64,000 bases of DNA from Helicobacter sp. 16-1353 (GCF_003288815.1 NZ_NHYM01000004.1:1-64000), one strand, 5' to 3'; positions 51,141 through 61,903 are shown, counted from the first letter of the stretch. Notes: generated by a model not told the origin, from the sequence alone. Made by a program: numbers and translations.

Positions 51141-51677
51141 ATGATGAAAAAAATATTATTGGCTATTTGTATTTTAAGCGGTTTTTTGTTTGCTGCAGAT
51201 ATGTATAATCCAAAGGCAGAAAAAAAGAATTTGACAATAGAAATCGAGCTATTGGGTAAAGATGGAAATACTAAAGTAGGCGAGATAGTAGCAGTAGAAA
51301 CTAAATATGGTGTGGCTTTCTATCCAAATCTAAGCGGATTAGAGCCGGGACTTCATGGATTCCACATACATCAAAATGCCGATTGTGGTCCAACTGATAA
51401 AGGTTTAGGAATGAAAGCTGGCGGGCATTGGGACCCAGATAATACTGGAAAACATTCATATCCATGGGACGATAAAGGACACAAGGGCGATTTACCAGCA
51501 CTTTATGTAGATAAAGATGGCAAAGCTACTAATCCAGTTCTAGCTCCAAAAATCAAATCCCTTGATGAAATCAAAAATAAATCTTTAATGATTCACATCG
51601 GTGGAGATAATCACCACGACCACCCTGCTGCACTTGGTGGCGGTGGAGCTAGAATGGCTTGTGGTGTTATAAAATAA
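51141..51677 (+). CDS. sodC: Cu-Zn superoxide dismutase
   Basis: The periplasmic enzyme has a signal peptide ([18 protein letters not shown]) and the SodC metal ligands in [31 protein letters not shown] and NHHDHP, with the disulfide Cys pair and [10 protein letters not shown] at the end. It removes superoxide in the periplasm, for example from host phagocytes. The ORF opens earlier (51114), but AAAGGAAAG sits before the ATG-ATG at 51141, making 178 residues. Confidence 0.95.
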   Translation: MMKKILLAICILSGFLFAADMYNPKAEKKNLTIEIELLGKDGNTKVGEIVAVETKYGVAFYPNLSGLEPGLHGFHIHQNADCGPTDKGLGMKAGGHWDPDNTGKHSYPWDDKGHKGDLPALYVDKDGKATNPVLAPKIKSLDEIKNKSLMIHIGGDNHHDHPAALGGGGARMACGVIK

Positions 51678-51732
51678 CATAATCTTATGATATTTGATAT
51701 TAGAGATGGATATTTATCCACTCTAATTATTC

Positions 51733-51759
51733 AAGATTCCAGCCATTGCTTGGAATCTT
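51733..51759 (+). terminator. Rho-independent terminator after sodC
   Basis: A 9-bp perfect stem (51733-51741 with 51751-51759) is followed by TTTATTTAATTCTTT. It follows the sodC stop by 55 bp and is the best-formed terminator in the window. Confidence 0.72.
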
Positions 51760-51863
51760 TATTTAATTCTTTCAAATAAATCTATCATAGAATCTAAAAA
51801 ATGAGATTCTGCAATAAACCCATAAAAACTTTAAGATTCTAATAATTAGCTAAAAATAGATTC

Positions 51864-52832
51864 TTAAGCGATATTTGGCAGATTTCCTTGAAAAATATCC
51901 TTTAACGTTCGCACACTAAGCCATAAAAGCGTAAGTGTAACTATGAATAAAAATATTATAGATAACATATGCAAAAATGGCTTATCAATAGCATTTGCCA
52001 TTTTAAGCGTAGCTACTAATGTCGCACTTAATGGGAAGCTCACAGCCCACCAAGTTACTTTAAATGGACAGCAAAAGCGACTTTTTAGCATTTGTGGAAT
52101 CATAGATATAAACATAAAAATGGCGATAAAATAAAGCATTTGAGCAAATAAATCCACACTCCCCACAACTTCCACATAAGCGGAAAATCCCACAGAAAAC
52201 GGAGCTATTAATATCATCAAAGATGGCTTTAGTTTCTCTGGCATTGGCTCAATGAATAATATCCTAGAAAGAACAAGAGTAAAAATAGGCAATGCGAAAA
52301 AAAGCCCGATAGATAGGGCGATTAACGATATATCGTAGCCAAAAGAAAAATCAAAAAGATGAAATGCTAAGGGAATATCCAAAGTCCCTACTACAGGGAT
52401 TATCCACGCTGGAGTAACATGAGTGTGCTCTTGGGTTACGCCAAGCCAAAAAGAAACGATATGAAGTGCAAAAAGAAACATTAATATAACCCCCAAAACC
52501 CATAAAAAAGCCGCAACTCTTGGCATATATGAATATAGGATTATTGGCAAAAGCAATATTGAGATAATAAAAGTGCCAAAAAAGCTCCTTGTAAGTGGGC
52601 TTTTGTATTCGGCTTTGAAAGAATCATAGCTAGTGATGATTTTTAAAAGATAACATACACATAAAGCAATAAAAGATATTATAGCGATAGCCCCGATTAT
52701 TTCCCCTATTATCTTAGGAAGTCCATATATATTAGATGCTAACCTCCACCCAATACTTAAGCCAGAAAGTCCCATAACAGAACCAAAAAAGCTCACAGGC
52801 AAATAGCTAAATAATCCCTCTTTTTTATCCAT
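51864..52832 (-). CDS. TehA/SLAC1-like TDT-family transporter
   Basis: The 322-residue protein has about ten membrane segments, with FFGSVMGLSGLSIGWRLAS at the start and AFHLFDFSFGYDISL mid-way; the pattern fits the tellurite-resistance/dicarboxylate transporter (TDT) family, whose members pass anions. It stands alone, divergent from pabBC with a gap of about 210 bp. Substrate is unknown. Confidence 0.82.
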   Translation of the reverse strand: MDKKEGLFSYLPVSFFGSVMGLSGLSIGWRLASNIYGLPKIIGEIIGAIAIISFIALCVCYLLKIITSYDSFKAEYKSPLTRSFFGTFIISILLLPIILYSYMPRVAAFLWVLGVILMFLFALHIVSFWLGVTQEHTHVTPAWIIPVVGTLDIPLAFHLFDFSFGYDISLIALSIGLFFALPIFTLVLSRILFIEPMPEKLKPSLMILIAPFSVGFSAYVEVVGSVDLFAQMLYFIAIFMFISMIPQMLKSRFCCPFKVTWWAVSFPLSATLVATLKMANAIDKPFLHMLSIIFLFIVTLTLLWLSVRTLKDIFQGNLPNIA

Positions 52833-53041
52833 AATTCAATCTCCATAGATTTATAAAACATAATTAAGCAGATGTTTCTTAAATATCGCATAAAAGCATA
52901 GAAAATCTCTTTTAATTTTAATTTGAACTTGAAATAATAATACCTATACTCTTAAGTAAAGCTTTTTGATTATTGGTTATTTATTTTTATAATAAGATTT
53001 ATTCTCATTTGAAAAATTATTAGTTTATATTATAATAATCT

Positions 53042-54598
53042 ATGGCAATATATTCTAATAAAGTTTTTGAAAACCCCATTGAAATAATAGATATAAAAGG
53101 AAAACAAAATATCTCATCAGCACTTAATAAACTTGAAAGGCTAAGCAGAAAATTCTATGCACTTGGGTATATAAACTATGATTATACACATTTATATTTT
53201 GAGATTTTTGATAGCTATAAAAAATATATCCCCAGCAAGATTCCAACAAAATTAGGAATTATAAAAAATCCACTAATCACAAAGAATGAATATCTAAAAA
53301 ATGTTGAGATAATAAAAGAAAATATTGCAAATGGCATAACTTACGAAGTGAATTATACCTATCCATTTCACATTAAAACCAATTTAGATGGCTTGGAGCT
53401 TTATGAATCTTTATTAGCTAAGCAAAAAACACCCTATACTATGTTTATGCAAAATAAATATATATCTTTGCTTTCCTATTCCCCAGAATTATTTTTTAGA
53501 ATAAAGAATAATAAAATATATACTAAGCCTATGAAAGGAACCGCCCCTAGGGGAAAAGGGATAGATGATAATGAAATGTATAATTTTTTATATAATGATA
53601 TAAAAAATCGAGCAGAAAATATAATGATTGTTGATTTGATACGAAATGATTTAAGTATAATTGCAAAATGTGGAAGTGTGCGTGTAGATAAGCTATTTGA
53701 TATAGAAAAACACCTAACATTATTCCAAATGACATCGAAAATATCAGCTGAATTAAAAGATGATGTTAGACTTAGTGATGTGTTTAGAGCCATTTTTCCT
53801 TGTGGTTCTATAACAGGAGCTCCAAAAATATCAACAATGCGTATTATTAAAGAAATAGAGTCATTCAATAGAAATATATATTGTGGGGCAATCGGCTTTT
53901 TATCACCAAAAGAAATTATATTTAGCATACCAATAAGAATCCTATATGGGCAAAATCATAATTATACTTACCACACAGGTAGTGCTATCATCTGGGATTC
54001 TGTAGCAGAAGATGAGTTTGAAGAAACTATTATAAAAACAAAATTTCTTGATACAGATTTTCAGCTTATAGAAACAGCTATTGATGATTGGGATAGGCAT
54101 TTGCAAAGATTAAAAAAATCTGCAAAAGAATTAGGTTTTATATGGAACAAAGAGTTAGAAAATATCACATTACAAAAAAACAAAATAACTAGGGTTATTT
54201 TAAATAAAGATGGGTTTTTTAAGCTTGAAATAAAAGACCTAAATCACATAAAAACTAAAAAGATTTGTTTAAAAGGTCAAGTAAATAGTAAAAATCCATT
54301 TTTATACCATAAAACAAATATTAGAATAGAAAAGAGTGGCGATTATTTTGATGAAATTCGAATAAACGAAAAAGGAGAGATAACAGAAGGAACATTCACA
54401 AATATCGCAATTAAGACTAAAGACGGCATATTTACACCACCTATTGCCTGTGGATTACTAGCTGGAATATATAGAGCAAAACTTTTAGATGAAAATTTTA
54501 TGAGCGAAAAAGTATTGTATCCAAAGGATTTAAAAACGGCTGAAAAAATATATTGTTTTAATTCTGTTAGAAAACTAGTAGAAGTTGAGTTATGCTAA
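53042..54598 (+). CDS. pabB: Aminodeoxychorismate synthase I fused to aminodeoxychorismate lyase-like domain
   Basis: The 518-residue protein joins a chorismate-binding PabB domain (to about residue 340; KPMKGTAPRGKG, IMIVDLIRNDLS, FPCGSITGAPKISTM) to a class-IV aminotransferase PabC-like domain (EGTFTNIAIKTKDGIFTPP near the end). Together with PabA it makes 4-aminobenzoate for folate. The same fusion is known in Helicobacter and other bacteria. pabA overlaps its stop by 7 bp. Confidence 0.93.
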   Translation: MAIYSNKVFENPIEIIDIKGKQNISSALNKLERLSRKFYALGYINYDYTHLYFEIFDSYKKYIPSKIPTKLGIIKNPLITKNEYLKNVEIIKENIANGITYEVNYTYPFHIKTNLDGLELYESLLAKQKTPYTMFMQNKYISLLSYSPELFFRIKNNKIYTKPMKGTAPRGKGIDDNEMYNFLYNDIKNRAENIMIVDLIRNDLSIIAKCGSVRVDKLFDIEKHLTLFQMTSKISAELKDDVRLSDVFRAIFPCGSITGAPKISTMRIIKEIESFNRNIYCGAIGFLSPKEIIFSIPIRILYGQNHNYTYHTGSAIIWDSVAEDEFEETIIKTKFLDTDFQLIETAIDDWDRHLQRLKKSAKELGFIWNKELENITLQKNKITRVILNKDGFFKLEIKDLNHIKTKKICLKGQVNSKNPFLYHKTNIRIEKSGDYFDEIRINEKGEITEGTFTNIAIKTKDGIFTPPIACGLLAGIYRAKLLDENFMSEKVLYPKDLKTAEKIYCFNSVRKLVEVELC

Positions 54599-55158
54599 TA
54601 ATAGATAATTATGATTCATTTACATATAATATTGTTCAATATTTTCAAATACTCGGCATTAAGCCAATTATTATACAAAATGATAAAAAAAGCCTTAGCC
54701 AGATAAAACAACTTAAATTTAATAGGATTGTATTAGGTCCGGGTTGGGGAACGCCTGATAATGCAGGTATAAGCCTTGATATTATTGATTTTTATAGAGA
54801 TAGATTGCCCATTTTAGGGGTATGTTTAGGTATGCAATGTATAGCAAAATATTATGGAGCGAGTATTATAAAAGCCACAAAACCATATCATGGTAAAACA
54901 TCACAAGTTTATTTTAACCAGCATTACCCATTATTTAATAACATCAAACAAGGTTTTAATGCCATAAGGTATCATTCGCTTATAATCGACATTCCAAAAA
55001 ATAATTTTTCAATAAAAGTAATTGCCAACACAGATGAAAATATTCCTATGGCAATAAAAATAAAAGATAAAAATATATATGGAGTGCAATTTCACCCAGA
55101 AGGAATTCTAACAGAAAGTGGCATTGAGATTTTTAGAAATTTCTTAAATACTACTTGA
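54592..55158 (+). CDS. pabA: Glutamine amidotransferase subunit PabA (TrpG family)
   Basis: The 188-residue class-I amidotransferase has the nucleophile Cys in LGVCLGMQCIAKYYG and the His-Glu pair in VQFHPEGILTE. It supplies ammonia from glutamine to PabB; TrpG is the alternative, but overlap with pabBC points to folate. Start overlaps the pabBC stop by 7 bp. Confidence 0.92.
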   Translation: MLIIDNYDSFTYNIVQYFQILGIKPIIIQNDKKSLSQIKQLKFNRIVLGPGWGTPDNAGISLDIIDFYRDRLPILGVCLGMQCIAKYYGASIIKATKPYHGKTSQVYFNQHYPLFNNIKQGFNAIRYHSLIIDIPKNNFSIKVIANTDENIPMAIKIKDKNIYGVQFHPEGILTESGIEIFRNFLNTT

Positions 55159-55479
55159 TTTTTAGGCTATTCGACAATTATCATTAGTTGATATATGCTA
55201 GAGATATGTATGACTTTGTATAGATATTTTTTATACAACTTATGAGAATACACAAAAAATAAAATGTAAGATGAGAAGCAAAAACCACAATTGCAAAAAA
55301 TTATTACAAAAGATTTTCAAGCAACATTCATCTTGACAAAAAACCTAGTTTTTACTAGAAACCGCGTTTTATCATAAAGGGGAGTAAAGCTTTTTAGCAA
55401 AACTTCGACTAAAACCTCATAAATGAATATAAAAATTACTAACTTCATTTATTTTAGTTCGTAAGACTTGGATATTTGT
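55159..55479. other. Non-coding stretch after pabA
   Basis: No gene is supported. The segment 55320-55450 contains AT-rich repeats of CGAAACT/AGTTTTT type seen also near 34440 and 56150, suggesting decayed repeats. Confidence 0.35.
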
Positions 55480-55786
55480 TTAAAATAATTTAAACTGGGA
55501 TTCTGCGAATTTAGATTCTGGCTTACGCTTAAAAGCCGGGAACAATATCGATATGCTAATAAGGGCGAAAAACCCGAGTGGGACGATAGTGGTTGGGTAT
55601 GATATGGTAACTAAATTTGGCAGTGATAATTTGGTATTTGTGGAAACTGCGGGCGACTTTATGCCAACAAAAATCAATATTATTAAGGAAGTAAATGGCG
55701 GATATTTGGTCGCTAGAGATAATTTCAGCGAGAAAAGCAATCTAGCAACTGGAGCGATAATCGTGCTAAAAAGGGGTTATGAGTGA
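55480..55786 (+). pseudogene. C-terminal fragment of an efflux periplasmic-adaptor protein
   Basis: The open frame (its first ATG at 55553) reads LKAGNNIDMLIRAKNPSG, then NLVFVETAGDFMPTKI and GYLVARDNFSEKSNL and ends GAIIVLKRGYE, which resembles the last quarter of an RND-type membrane-fusion protein. A stop lies just upstream, no ribosome-binding site is present and no pump gene follows, so it is probably a relic. Confidence 0.5.
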
Positions 55787-56377
55787 TTTGAGTTTTGAGT
55801 AAATGGGATTTCGTGGGGAATCTTAAAAAAGCTAAAAGTGTGTGTTTTGGAATCTAGATTCTACGAAATGCGTGGAATAGGAATCTAGAATCTACGAAAT
55901 TTTATGAATCTAGATTCTTGTGTTTAGAGAAATGTTTTAAAGTATTTTGCTCTCGATAATCTATGAACTTCATTTTACGAAGCTTTGCTTTCCCGCCCAT
56001 CGCCCTTTTTTGGGTGTTAAAGCATAGGATTTTAGTTTATGAAAAATTGCTACGCAATTTTTAAAAGAGATTCTATTGTAATAAATACCTTAAACTTCTC
56101 ATTTTTGGGCGAATCTCAAAACGAGGCGAAAGTCGAAGTTTCTTTATCAATAAACGAATCTTTTACTAGAAACTTCACTTCGCTTGTTTTACCACTAACG
56201 CCTATTTTTCACTAAAACACAGAATCTAAAAAACCCACTCTTTTTATTATTTAAAAGATTCCATAAGATTTTTAAAGCTACAAACAAGAATCTAAAAGAA
56301 TCCGCTTAAAAAATATCAAGCAAATTCCAGATTCTAAAATAGCTAAAATGGGCTTTAAACAAAAGCTACAAGGCTTT
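55787..56377. other. Intergenic region between efflux relic and yceI
   Basis: No gene is seen in about 590 bp. It contains many GAATC/GATTC motifs, a 9-bp hairpin (56042-56062, AAAAATTGC and GCAATTTTT around TAC) and AAACTTC/GAAGTTTC-type repeats near 56150-56190. It looks like decayed sequence. Confidence 0.4.
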
Positions 56378-56926
56378 TTACTTCGCAATTCCCTCGATTG
56401 CAATGGCAATTCTCACTTCCTCGCCAAGTGCGGCATTTGGAGTGCTTTTTGCAATATCAAAATCTTTTCGATTGATTTTACCGCTGATTTCTAAGCCTAC
56501 GATTTCCTTACCTTGATTATTTTTCGCTACTCCGCCAAGCTCTACATCAAAAACCACTTGTTTTGTAATGCCCTTAATTGTAAGGTCAAATGTGCCTTTT
56601 TCGCCATCTAATTTTACTAATTTAAGCGTAGCTTTAGGGAATTTCGCCACATCGAAATACTCAGGGTCTTTGATATGAGCGTCTCTACCTTCGCTGTTTG
56701 TGTTGATTGAATTCACATCTACTTCGCCATTTAGGGCAATTAGCTTATTATTTTCTACGCTAATCACACCGCTAAATTTACCAAAATTCCCACTAGTTGT
56801 GCTAACTGTCATATGCTTAATCTTGAATTCTATCGCTGAATGCGATGGGTCCACATTATAATCTTTCGCCGATAAAATACCAAATGACAAAATACTTGCC
56901 ACAAAAAACACTAATATTTTTTTCAT
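56378..56926 (-). CDS. YceI-family periplasmic lipid-binding protein
   Basis: The 182-residue protein has a signal peptide (cleavage near LSA-KDY) and a lipocalin-like YceI fold: VDPSHSAIEFKIKHM, TSGNFGKFSG and GEVRIAIAIEGIAK at the end. The family binds isoprenoid-type lipids in the periplasm; H. pylori and C. jejuni homologues are stress-induced or highly expressed. A promoter and palindrome lie upstream. Confidence 0.93.
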   Translation of the reverse strand: MKKILVFFVASILSFGILSAKDYNVDPSHSAIEFKIKHMTVSTTSGNFGKFSGVISVENNKLIALNGEVDVNSINTNSEGRDAHIKDPEYFDVAKFPKATLKLVKLDGEKGTFDLTIKGITKQVVFDVELGGVAKNNQGKEIVGLEISGKINRKDFDIAKSTPNAALGEEVRIAIAIEGIAK

Positions 56927-56955
56927 TATTTCTCCTTGATTTTTAATTAAAATTT

Positions 56956-56985
56956 CTAAATTTTTAAATTTAGTGCATTATTATA
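56956..56985 (-). promoter_or_regulatory. yceI promoter -10 and 18-bp palindrome
   Basis: A minus-strand TATAAT (56980-56985) lies 54 bp before the ATG. The palindrome CTAAATTT-TT-AAATTTAG (56956-56973) covers the expected transcription start, a position suited to an operator. No regulator is identified. Confidence 0.45.
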
Positions 56986-57018
56986 CTTAACAAACCCCCT
57001 GAAAATCAATTTTTAAGC

Positions 57019-58401
57019 CTAATTTATCATATTTTTAATGCTAAAGATTCTATCCAACTCCTCTTTACTTAAATATCCCCGCTCTAGCGTGATTTCATAA
57101 ACATTACGATTGCTATTTAACGCCTCTTTTGCGATTGATGCGGACTTTTCATAGCCAATAATTGGGCTAAGTGCCGTTACAATCCCAACGCTATTTAACA
57201 CAAAATTCTTACAAATCTCTTTATTTGCGGTGATTCCATTGATACATTTTGTGGCAAGTGTGAGATTTGCATTCTCTAATAAGATTATCGAATTAAGCAA
57301 AGAATACACGATTACTGGCTCAAATACATTTAGCTGGAGTTGCCCGCCCTCGGCTGCCATAGTGATTGTCATATCGCTTCCTATCATTAGATAGCAGACT
57401 TGATTTACCACCTCTGGTATTACGGGATTGACTTTGCCGGGCATTATAGAGCTTCCGGGTTGCATTTTAGGGAGATTTATCTCATTTAGCCCAGCTCTTG
57501 GACCCGAGCTTAAAAGCCTTAAATCATTGCAAATTTTGGAGAGTTTCACAGCCGCCCTTTTTAAAACACCCCCAAGTTGCACATATGCCGAAGTGCTTTG
57601 GGTGGCTTCGATTAGATTCCTAGCAGTTACAAAGTCGATATTTGTTACTTCTCTAAGCTTAGATTCCACGATATTTTTATAATTTTTTGGAGCGTTTATC
57701 CCCGTGCCTATCGCTGTTCCACCTAGATTTATAATCTTAAATTCATTCCTAGAATCTAAGATTCGACTAGAATCTTTTTGTAGCATCGAAGCAAAGGTCG
57801 AAAACTCCTGCCCCAAAGTCATCGGCACGGCGTCTTGAAGCTGGGTTCGTCCCATTTTTATAACATCCTCAAACTCCTTTGCTTTTCTCTCAAACGATTC
57901 GCTTAGGATTTTCATAGATTCCGCCAAGTTTCCAAGCCTTAAATAAAGTGCTAGGCGAATCGCCGTAGGATAGACATCATTGGTCGATTGACTTTTATTT
58001 ATGTGGTCGTTTGGGTGGCAAAATTCATACTCGCCCTTTTTATGTCCCAAAATCTCCAACGCCACATTCGCGATGACCTCATTTGCATTCATATTCGTGC
58101 TTGTCCCCGCCCCTCCTTGAATCATAGGGACTACGAACTGCTCGTGAAATTCCCCCTCTAAAATCCTATCACACGCCTTTATTATGGCGTCTTTAAGCTT
58201 AGAATCCAAAAGCCCAAGCTCGAAATTTGCTAGTGCTGCAGCTTTTTTCACCATTACAATACTACTGATAAAAATGGGAAAATCACTTAATTTTTCCTTT
58301 GAAATAGGAAAATTCTCAATCGCCCTAAGGGTTTGAATCCCATAGTAGCAATCATCACTAAGCTCCATTTCACCGATAAAATCTCTCTCAATTCGTTTCA
58401 T
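57019..58401 (-). CDS. aspA: Aspartate ammonia-lyase
   Basis: The 460-residue enzyme of the fumarase/aspartase superfamily converts aspartate to fumarate and ammonia. The signature GSSIMPGKVNPV is present, preceded by RTQLQDAVPMTLGQEF and the NDVYPTAIRLAL segment. Aspartate is a major carbon and respiratory source for Campylobacterota, feeding fumarate respiration. It stands alone ahead of yceI, with about 90 bp between them. Confidence 0.95.
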   Translation of the reverse strand: MKRIERDFIGEMELSDDCYYGIQTLRAIENFPISKEKLSDFPIFISSIVMVKKAAALANFELGLLDSKLKDAIIKACDRILEGEFHEQFVVPMIQGGAGTSTNMNANEVIANVALEILGHKKGEYEFCHPNDHINKSQSTNDVYPTAIRLALYLRLGNLAESMKILSESFERKAKEFEDVIKMGRTQLQDAVPMTLGQEFSTFASMLQKDSSRILDSRNEFKIINLGGTAIGTGINAPKNYKNIVESKLREVTNIDFVTARNLIEATQSTSAYVQLGGVLKRAAVKLSKICNDLRLLSSGPRAGLNEINLPKMQPGSSIMPGKVNPVIPEVVNQVCYLMIGSDMTITMAAEGGQLQLNVFEPVIVYSLLNSIILLENANLTLATKCINGITANKEICKNFVLNSVGIVTALSPIIGYEKSASIAKEALNSNRNVYEITLERGYLSKEELDRIFSIKNMIN

Positions 58402-58496
58402 ATATTTCCTTTATTTTAAACTATTTTGATTATAACAATTTGTTACTAATTTTTAAATATTTTGCAAAATCTAAAGATTGTTATAAATATCACCCT

Positions 58497-60011
58497 CTAA
58501 AATAGTGGGAAAAATATGAGAGTGATGGGGATTTTGTTTGCTTTGAAATGCCAGTTTGCGAGGTTTTCGGGATTTTGGGGCGTGATTAAGTCGCTTAAAT
58601 CTGCGGAATTTTCGTGGGATTCTTGGGTGTTGTATGGGCGGATTTCTGGGTAGATTAAAAGGACTTTGATTTTGGAATCCGGGGTTTGGGTGTCGCTGGT
58701 GTTTGCGTATTTACAAGCATAGGCGAAAACTTGATATAAATCGCTTTGGGCGATTTTATTCAAGCTATCTATATTTTTCCATTTTGTATCAATGATGAGA
58801 ATCTTAGATTCGCCGGACTTTTTAAGTCTTGCTACAATATCCGGGAGAAGTTTAAACTTATCCCCATTCGCCGTGTTTATAAGATGTTTCGGGCTATGTT
58901 CGGCTTGGGCTTCTATCTCGTAATCTTTGGCGTGAATTTTTAGCATTTTTGTTACAAAAGATTCAAAAAGTTTATTCATGTCAAGTAGAAACGCAAATGC
59001 CAAATCCGCCCCGCTATATGGCGTCCAAGCCTTGTGGCATAGGAAAATCTCACACCACTTCAAAACTAGCTCATACGCCTTGAAATGCCGTGAAATGCGA
59101 CATTTTGCAAAATCCGCACTTATGTTGCAGCTCGCCCTAATCTCATCAAAAATAAATCGCAATTGATTTAGCCGCACACTAGTTTTGGGGCTAAAACTCC
59201 CTTGATATAACAAATGTAGCGTAGAGACAATCAAGCGATTTGGCGCTATATCGGCGATAAATTCATCACTTTGGGTGAAAAATCGCTCTTTGTGGGCGAG
59301 ATTGTGCTTTAAATTTTCGCCAAAAAGTAGCTTGCCTTTTAGGAATTTGCGATTTTGCGATTTTTCTACATAATCGCTTTTAATGCCTTGTTTTACGAGC
59401 TTTTCGACCTCATCGATAAACATAATGACAAAGATTTCTAAAAGCGGAAGTTTGTTTATATTTAGATTTGCCAAATCGTTCTTTTTAAATGGAGAATCTT
59501 TAAGCGATTCTAGGCAATTTAATAAAATCTGCTTGGAAGCACAAAGGGGGCAAGTTTTGAGATTCTTGCTATTTGGGGAATTTGCTGGATTTGTGGAATC
59601 TATGGGGCTTTTAGATTCTGCTGATTTTTTAGATTCGCCCACATTTGCGGAATCTTTACTTGTGGAATCTAAATCCGCCCCAAAATACGCCATTTTATCC
59701 TTAAAAGATTCCTTGTCAAACTTATATTTTTCCTCACATTCGCAGTCGATAGATTCTCTATCCCTATAAATCTTAGGGAGAATCTCCACGCAAAAGCCAC
59801 TTTTAGTCTGCAAAAGCCCCACGAAATTTTTTGCTTGAAGTGTGGCTTTGCCGTGAAATCTTAGAAATTTATCGTTATTTTTGCCTTTGGCAAATTCCTC
59901 TAATTCATCAAAATACTTTTTTGCTTTTGCCTCATCGCCACAAATTGCCGCTATTTTATCAATGTCAATTTTTCCCCACTCGGTGATAATTAGCGTTCTT
60001 TTTGGATTCAT
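58497..60011 (-). CDS. mcrC: McrC-type nuclease subunit of an McrBC system
   Basis: The 504-residue protein has the McrC fold with the PD-DxK nuclease core KLLPDIVARL and ILIIDTKWKNID in the C-terminal third. It cuts DNA when the McrB GTPase translocates to it. An inserted Ser/Asn/Asp/Lys tract at about residues 115-150 ends in a small Cys-rich motif (KTCPLCASK) followed by another Cys, absent from most McrC. It begins 25 bp after mcrB. Confidence 0.87.
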   Translation of the reverse strand: MNPKRTLIITEWGKIDIDKIAAICGDEAKAKKYFDELEEFAKGKNNDKFLRFHGKATLQAKNFVGLLQTKSGFCVEILPKIYRDRESIDCECEEKYKFDKESFKDKMAYFGADLDSTSKDSANVGESKKSAESKSPIDSTNPANSPNSKNLKTCPLCASKQILLNCLESLKDSPFKKNDLANLNINKLPLLEIFVIMFIDEVEKLVKQGIKSDYVEKSQNRKFLKGKLLFGENLKHNLAHKERFFTQSDEFIADIAPNRLIVSTLHLLYQGSFSPKTSVRLNQLRFIFDEIRASCNISADFAKCRISRHFKAYELVLKWCEIFLCHKAWTPYSGADLAFAFLLDMNKLFESFVTKMLKIHAKDYEIEAQAEHSPKHLINTANGDKFKLLPDIVARLKKSGESKILIIDTKWKNIDSLNKIAQSDLYQVFAYACKYANTSDTQTPDSKIKVLLIYPEIRPYNTQESHENSADLSDLITPQNPENLANWHFKANKIPITLIFFPLF

Positions 60012-60036
60012 TTTGTGGCTTTATTCGGCGGGATTT

Positions 60037-61725
60037 TCATTTGATTTTTTCTGCGGAATCTTTAGGGTAAATTGCTATAAAATCCGCTTCGCTCCAATCG
60101 CCAGAATCTGTGATTTCATACACCTTTTTATCGCTATCTTTAAAATAATCACTCGAACCCAAATCGCCCATATCTTTAACTTTTATCATTACATTATCGC
60201 CCAAAACAGCGGAGATTTTGGCGTAATCATCATAGAAATACTCTTGCAAAAGTGGAATAATTTTGTTTTTAAAGACCTCTTTTAAGTCCTCCAAATTTTT
60301 CACATTCATAAAAAAGCTATGCCCGATTGTGTGCTCTCTATCAAGTAAAAATTCAATTCGCCTATTCATCATCTCCAACATTTTCGCCAGATTCACGCCC
60401 TCGCGTTCCTCCAAATTCGAAGCGTCCGGCATCATCTCAATAAAGCTAAATCTCCGCCTTAACGCCGTATCCAGCAGTGCGATACTCCTATCTGCCGTAT
60501 TCATCGTGCCGATAATATAAAGATTCCTCGGCACCCCAAAAGTATCGCCACTATATGGGAGCCTCACGCGGATTTCCTCGTTATTATCTTTGTCTTTATC
60601 TAAACAAATGCGTTTATTGTCCTCAATTAGCGTGATTAGCTCCCCTAGAATCTTGCTGATATTCCCACGATTTATCTCATCTATGATTAAAATATATGGC
60701 TTTTCCTTAATCTGCTCTTTGGATTTTTTTGAATCTTCAAGATTTTTTAACGCAATTTCGCAGAGATTTTTAAAGATTCCGCTTTGGACTTCGTAGGCGA
60801 TATGTTCGCTTTCATCGCTTACATCAGGCTTAATCCCCTCGACAAATTCCTCATATGAATAGCTTTGGTGAAATGTGATAAATTCAATCTGCCCTTTTTC
60901 CTTAAAATCATTGAAAATTTTCTTTGCCTCACCCCTATTATCGTGTGGGATTTCGGCAATCTCGCCGTATTGTTTAAGAATCAAGAGTGCCTTATCTATC
61001 GTATTATAAGTTTTCCCCGTGCCCGGCGGTCCATATAGGATTTGATTTAGCGGAATCTCATTTTCACTTTTTGCAGATTCATTAATTTCACTTTGAGATT
61101 CCTCATCGTCTAATTCATCTTTGGCATTCTTGCCATATTTGTTCCACAATGGCTTAAATTTTTCATCTCTCATCATTTCATATGTGTATGTTTTATCTTT
61201 CAAAAGCTCTTTGTGGATTTTTGAAATAGGCGAATTTTCATCTATGTTAGGTTCATCTTTTGCGATTTTCCTTAAAGTTTCTGTTCTAAAAATAAACACA
61301 ATTTTTAAATCATCTAAATTTTGATACATAAATGCAAGAGCCCACTTAGTGCTATTTCCCAAATCAATTTTATCAATAGCCTCTAAATTATTGTTTTGAC
61401 TTGCTTCTATGATTTGAATGATTCTTTTTTTTATACTCTCAAATGCCTCTTGCGCACTCTCGCCATATTTTTGATTCCACTGATATTTTCCATCAAATTT
61501 CATATGTTCTTTTTGTGGCTTATTGTTTGTCCTAAAAATCCCCCAGTTAGCACTAAAAGCACCGCGAAAGCCGGTAATTTTTAATTTGTGTTCTAAAAAA
61601 TATGTAAAATAATCATCGTTATTTTCGCCTTTTAGATTCGTGTATTCCTCTAGCTTCATTTTTTTAACATTCTCTAAGCTGTATTTCTTTTGAAATTCCG
61701 CAACAATTTCTCTAAAATTACCCAT
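60037..61725 (-). CDS. mcrB: McrB-type GTPase subunit of an McrBC system
   Basis: The 562-residue protein has an N-terminal recognition region (1 to about 200) of unrecognised family and a C-terminal AAA+ GTPase domain: [36 protein letters not shown] and the McrB signature [19 protein letters not shown]. McrBC cleaves DNA carrying modified cytosine. The start has AAAGGAGC just upstream. Its target modification is unknown because the N-terminal domain differs between systems. Confidence 0.9.
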   Translation of the reverse strand: MGNFREIVAEFQKKYSLENVKKMKLEEYTNLKGENNDDYFTYFLEHKLKITGFRGAFSANWGIFRTNNKPQKEHMKFDGKYQWNQKYGESAQEAFESIKKRIIQIIEASQNNNLEAIDKIDLGNSTKWALAFMYQNLDDLKIVFIFRTETLRKIAKDEPNIDENSPISKIHKELLKDKTYTYEMMRDEKFKPLWNKYGKNAKDELDDEESQSEINESAKSENEIPLNQILYGPPGTGKTYNTIDKALLILKQYGEIAEIPHDNRGEAKKIFNDFKEKGQIEFITFHQSYSYEEFVEGIKPDVSDESEHIAYEVQSGIFKNLCEIALKNLEDSKKSKEQIKEKPYILIIDEINRGNISKILGELITLIEDNKRICLDKDKDNNEEIRVRLPYSGDTFGVPRNLYIIGTMNTADRSIALLDTALRRRFSFIEMMPDASNLEEREGVNLAKMLEMMNRRIEFLLDREHTIGHSFFMNVKNLEDLKEVFKNKIIPLLQEYFYDDYAKISAVLGDNVMIKVKDMGDLGSSDYFKDSDKKVYEITDSGDWSEADFIAIYPKDSAEKIK

Positions 61726-61903
61726 TCCCCGCTCCTTTAAATATATTATTTAAAATTATTTTAAGATTATGCTACATATTCCGCCTTGATTTAGATTTCT
61801 AATTGTAGCAAAAGCATTATCCTAATTACCCCAACATAGAATCCAAGTAGAATCTAAAAGATTCCAAAGCACGAAAGCATGAACAAAAATATTTTAAAGT
61901 ATT

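Noticed and set aside
55553-55786. 77-codon ORF as an independent small gene
   Set aside because: Its sequence continues upstream of the ATG in the same frame as an adaptor-protein fragment and lacks a ribosome-binding site.
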